From Planctomycetota bacterium (lineage in GTDB: Bacteria; Planctomycetota; UBA1135; GCA-002686595): a stretch of 34,848 nucleotides of DNA. The translations under genes were made by a program, and so were the position numbers. Numbering within the stretch: position 1 is the first letter of the stretch; each line of letters starts with the position of its first letter. Location of the stretch: the NCBI GenBank assembly GCA_029259595.1, contig JAJDEW010000049.1:1-34848 (forward strand). The letters are read 5' to 3'. The notes beneath the pieces are model-generated. The model did no database searches. It saw only the letters and a program-made list of their open reading frames with translations, and was not told the origin of the DNA. This document shows, in pieces, positions 32,333-34,848 of the stretch.

Positions 32333-32374
32333 GATCGCGATGACCTGGCCTTCCGTGAAACGACTCTTTCGCAT
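32333..32374 (-). pseudogene. Remnant of an IS3-family transposase OrfA (N-terminus only)
   Basis: On the minus strand the frame beginning ATG at 32372-32374 reads MRKSRFTEGQVIAI, which matches the first 14 residues of IS3-family OrfA (typically M-K-x-S-R-F-T-E-x-Q-I-I). The similarity stops abruptly; the rest of the frame (SEPGALRRSKVRKRV) is not transposase-like and runs towards the phosphodiesterase gene. It is therefore a truncated insertion-sequence scar at the right side of the 30622-32265 gene. Confidence 0.65.
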
Positions 32375-32376
32375 AG

Positions 32377-32535
32377 CAGCCTGATGGAAAAGTGCTTCGG
32401 ATGCGATGCATGTGACCGGGAGGCCCGGCGGGTGCGCCAGAACGCAGGCGAATCGGTAGATTCGGCGAGGCTCTCGTGTGCCGGCCGGGCTTTCCGGACG
32501 CATACAGCGCGCCGGATGACTTTTTCATCAGGCTG
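32377..32535. mobile_element. 159-base inverted-repeat element (MITE-like) or IS-end pair
   Basis: The left end CAGCCTGATGGAAAAGTG (32377-32394) and the reverse complement of the right end (32518-32535, CAGCCTGATGAAAAAGTC) match at 16 of 18 bases, in inverted orientation. Directly outside both ends stands ATAG (32373-32376 and 32536-32539), a possible 4-base target duplication. The interior has no gene. It lies immediately upstream of the IS3 OrfA remnant, so it may instead be part of that insertion sequence's leader; a 4-base match could also arise by chance. Confidence 0.45.
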
Positions 32536-32672
32536 ATAGGGGTCTCCGGATACGATCTACCCTGAAGTCCAAATTAGAAGTGGTCCGGATTCCGGGGGCT
32601 GCCCCAGTATCGCCAAGGCCTGCCAGCCGTCCAGCATTCGGTGCCGTGCCCTTTGAGCCCCGAGCGTTCTAG

Positions 32673-34712
32673 ATGAAAAAGCGAGCACTTGCTCTTCTGA
32701 TTCTGATGGTTGCTTCGTACTTGATGTATCTGACATTGTGGTCAAACGAGCTTTCGAGCGACAAGAACTCTACGAAGCCCACGACCACGGGACAGCTGTC
32801 TGAGGGCATGTTCGTGTCGCACACGGTGGACCATCGAAGGTTCTTGGAGGATCGGAAGACTGGGGTGAGACAGCCAGAGATTCGCCACAGTCGCACCTCT
32901 GTGTCGGGCTCAATCTGCGTAGGAGATTCTGACACGGACCTCAAACCTTATGAGGGCGAGGGAATCGTTGACTTTGTCCTTTGGTCGGAAAGCGAACAGA
33001 GGGTTGAACGGGTGCCCATCGATGATGGGCGCTGGTCTGTTGGCTTTTCTCAATCCGATTCGCCCAGTGAGCTGGCGCTTTATCCGCAGCACCTTGAATT
33101 GGATGGGCGGGTGGCCAGAGTTCTAGGCTCCGACAAAGTGGATCTCGCGCAGGACCCGCCGACCATAAGAGCGGTTTGGGTTCGGCGCGTACTGCTGCAC
33201 GTTCAAGATGACCATTCCGGAGAAGAGCTGAGCCCAGTCTCCGTCGTCCGATGCCAGAACCGGTTTTCGAGGGTGGTCAAGTCCTTGGTTGACCGTACTG
33301 CGTTGGAGTCTTTGAGGAACGTTCATGGGGAAGGCGCCAGCATCCTCAGCGCAAATACGGACCTTGATTACATGGTCAGCGCCGGAGCCCACCAGCCCCG
33401 ATTCGCTACGGATTGTGACCCAGCTGTCAGGGGGCTCAGCTCGCCTGTTGTTCTGGAAGCGGGTTTGGAGTCGGCACCTGTCTGGGTATCGGCTCCGGGC
33501 TACGCATGGTCGAGATGGGTGATCAGACCTGGCGGGAATGGCGCAGAGGAGCACTGGCTCAAGTTGAAGAAGGCGGGAGACCTAGAAGTGTCGGTCATTG
33601 ATATCCAGGATGAAGATGACCCCCTGTATGTCCGGCTCTATCCCACAAGAAGCTCAGACAATCTCTATTTGCCCATCTTCGAGGAACAGCTTAAAGAAGC
33701 CCAAGCGGAGGTCTTCGTTCATGACCTTCCGACAGGTCATTACCGGGTTCACCTGGAGAGGGGAAGAAGGTTCTCCAGCGCGGCAGTCGTAGCCAACGTC
33801 GAGGCTGGCGTTGAGCCCGGTCGAGCAACAAGAGTAGAGCTATCGGCTCGAGGCCGGCCATTGACAGCAGTGCGAGGCTGCATCATGGTCGCTGCAGACC
33901 TTGACGTACAGCTTCTTCAGACGGTGACGGCAAGACGCTTAGGGGACTACCGGCTCAAGCCCTTGCCTGCCCTTCGAGCATCTCTACACACGTGGAGACA
34001 GGATTCCACGCGGCCCGTAGAGTGTAACTATTCTTGGGAACTGAATGACCTTTCAGAAGGAACCTATCGAGTCGTGGTTGAGCCTCTTCTCTATAGTCAA
34101 GTCATTCGAGTCCCTACGGCGGACGACGTAATCATTGACCTGCGAAGCGTACGGCCTCGGATAGTCCGCTTTGAAGACGCGGACCTCGGGGCGCTCGTCC
34201 AGGTCGATCGTGTTTCGTTCGCCTATGCGAATGCGCGAGAAGAGAACCCCTGTGAGTTCTGTCCAAGGCGCTACGTTTCATCCCCTGAGAACCCCATGCT
34301 ACGCGACATCCCCAACGGAGAGCTCGTCGTCGAGGTGCGGGCCGAGGGTTACGGACGCTCCACACACCGCTTCACGATTGGCGACGATGATGAGGATGTT
34401 GTCGTCAAGCTCGGGCAGGTTGCTAGCGTTGTCGTTGAGTTGGTTGACCGGGAAGGAAAGACAGTGGAGCCCGATGGGGTTGAGTGGCTGCGCGGCCTTG
34501 CATTCCATGACGAAGAAGGGGAACCGTTGGTCGTTCAGGGCTTGCAATCAACGACCAAGGGTTCCGGCTTCACGAACACGGCATACCTTAGGCACTTCGG
34601 AGTCGTCACAATTTCGCAAGACGAAGAGGCCGTAGGTCCACTCTTCGAGCCTGCTTCCATCGCGATTCAACCGGGTAGTCAACTCACGGTCGAACTCCTC
34701 GTGAAGGATTGA
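32673..34712 (+). CDS. Large anchored extracytoplasmic protein of unknown function, atypical base composition
   Basis: A 679-residue protein with an N-terminal hydrophobic helix (ALALLILMVASYLMYLTLW) that acts as signal or anchor. The remainder is beta-rich with several segments like PEGA or carboxypeptidase-regulatory-like repeats (LEVSVIDIQDEDDPLYVRLY, VFVHDLPTGHYRVHLERG, RDIPNGELVVEVRAEGYG, VASVVVELVDREGKTVEPDG). A few Cys are scattered. No catalytic motif is recognised. Its DNA is clearly AT-richer than the rest of the window, with many A/T-ending codons (CTT, GTT, GAA, TCA), and it starts right after an IS3 scar and an inverted-repeat element. This suggests horizontal acquisition. The ribosome site is weak. 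Its layout resembles that of the 13102-15009 gene without obvious sequence identity. Confidence 0.8.
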   Translation: MKKRALALLILMVASYLMYLTLWSNELSSDKNSTKPTTTGQLSEGMFVSHTVDHRRFLEDRKTGVRQPEIRHSRTSVSGSICVGDSDTDLKPYEGEGIVDFVLWSESEQRVERVPIDDGRWSVGFSQSDSPSELALYPQHLELDGRVARVLGSDKVDLAQDPPTIRAVWVRRVLLHVQDDHSGEELSPVSVVRCQNRFSRVVKSLVDRTALESLRNVHGEGASILSANTDLDYMVSAGAHQPRFATDCDPAVRGLSSPVVLEAGLESAPVWVSAPGYAWSRWVIRPGGNGAEEHWLKLKKAGDLEVSVIDIQDEDDPLYVRLYPTRSSDNLYLPIFEEQLKEAQAEVFVHDLPTGHYRVHLERGRRFSSAAVVANVEAGVEPGRATRVELSARGRPLTAVRGCIMVAADLDVQLLQTVTARRLGDYRLKPLPALRASLHTWRQDSTRPVECNYSWELNDLSEGTYRVVVEPLLYSQVIRVPTADDVIIDLRSVRPRIVRFEDADLGALVQVDRVSFAYANAREENPCEFCPRRYVSSPENPMLRDIPNGELVVEVRAEGYGRSTHRFTIGDDDEDVVVKLGQVASVVVELVDREGKTVEPDGVEWLRGLAFHDEEGEPLVVQGLQSTTKGSGFTNTAYLRHFGVVTISQDEEAVGPLFEPASIAIQPGSQLTVELLVKD

Positions 34713-34848
34713 CGCGTGGCCTACCCCCAAGGGAGGGAGAGGGTCAGCATTTGTGGAGAAAGTAGTGTCAGGGTCTTCTTGAAACGACGACGGTCCAACC
34801 TCCAACTTCCTGTACCGTGGATCTCCATCGCACCCTCACCAACTCCGC

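Noticed and set aside
32141..32503. 120-codon minus-strand open frame as a complete gene
   Set aside because: Only 14 codons resemble an IS3 OrfA start; flanking parts are unrelated, so it is a remnant, not a gene.

Overview
The window is a gene-dense, very GC-rich bacterial chromosome segment with about 22 well-supported protein genes. No rRNA, tRNA or CRISPR array was seen. The gene content suggests a Planctomycetota bacterium: several sulfatase-superfamily proteins, a large secreted protein ending in a 'TNAIDLVLGSL'-type C-terminus, many exported or lipoprotein-like proteins of unknown function, and a fused decarboxylase/succinyltransferase 2-oxoglutarate dehydrogenase. This assignment is inference from content, not a database match.

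Layout. 1-63: tail of a plus-strand gene. 73-4524 (minus): a degenerate sulfatase-fold lipoprotein, an M14 peptidase, a DUF1579 protein and an exported protein with its own terminator. 4525-4773: divergent spacer holding a cobalamin-riboswitch-like leader and hairpins. 4774-7679 (plus): exported protein, OmpR-type response regulator and sensor kinase, tightly coupled. 8058-13088 (plus): four coupled genes (GNAT-like protein, membrane-anchored sulfatase-family enzyme, polysaccharide deacetylase, CelD/BioF2-type acyltransferase), probably for modifying a surface glycan. 13102-15387 (minus): small exported beta-rich protein followed by a large membrane-anchored protein. 15388-16059: unexplained spacer. 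16060-20913 (minus): aminopeptidase N, exported methyltransferase, YiiX-like peptidase and a small basic protein, overlapping or nearly so. 21053-23589 (minus): hybrid kinase lacking both canonical phosphoacceptor residues, coupled to a macro-domain hydrolase. 23745-27329 (minus): kgd. 27527-29482 (plus): secreted protein plus terminator. 29662-30544 (minus): DUF2277 protein and a rhodanese. 30622-32265 (plus): lipoprotein of the alkaline phosphatase superfamily. 32266-32672: IS3 transposase remnant and a small inverted-repeat element. 32673-34712 (plus): large, visibly AT-richer gene that looks foreign.

The strongest unusual signal is the rhodanese at 30125-30544. Its catalytic cysteine codon is an in-frame TGA, the rest of the rhodanese fold and its usual C-terminal tail continue in the same frame, and a perfect 7-bp hairpin with a G-containing 5-nt loop sits at the spacing expected of a bacterial SECIS element. 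It is best read as a selenocysteine protein; a plain stop-to-stop annotation would cut it in half.

A second theme is loss of catalytic residues in familiar enzyme folds: the sulfatase-like protein at 173-1660 lacks the nucleophile and several metal ligands, and the kinase at 21568-23589 lacks the canonical His and Asp. None of the three sulfatase/phosphatase-superfamily proteins carries the formylglycine cysteine.
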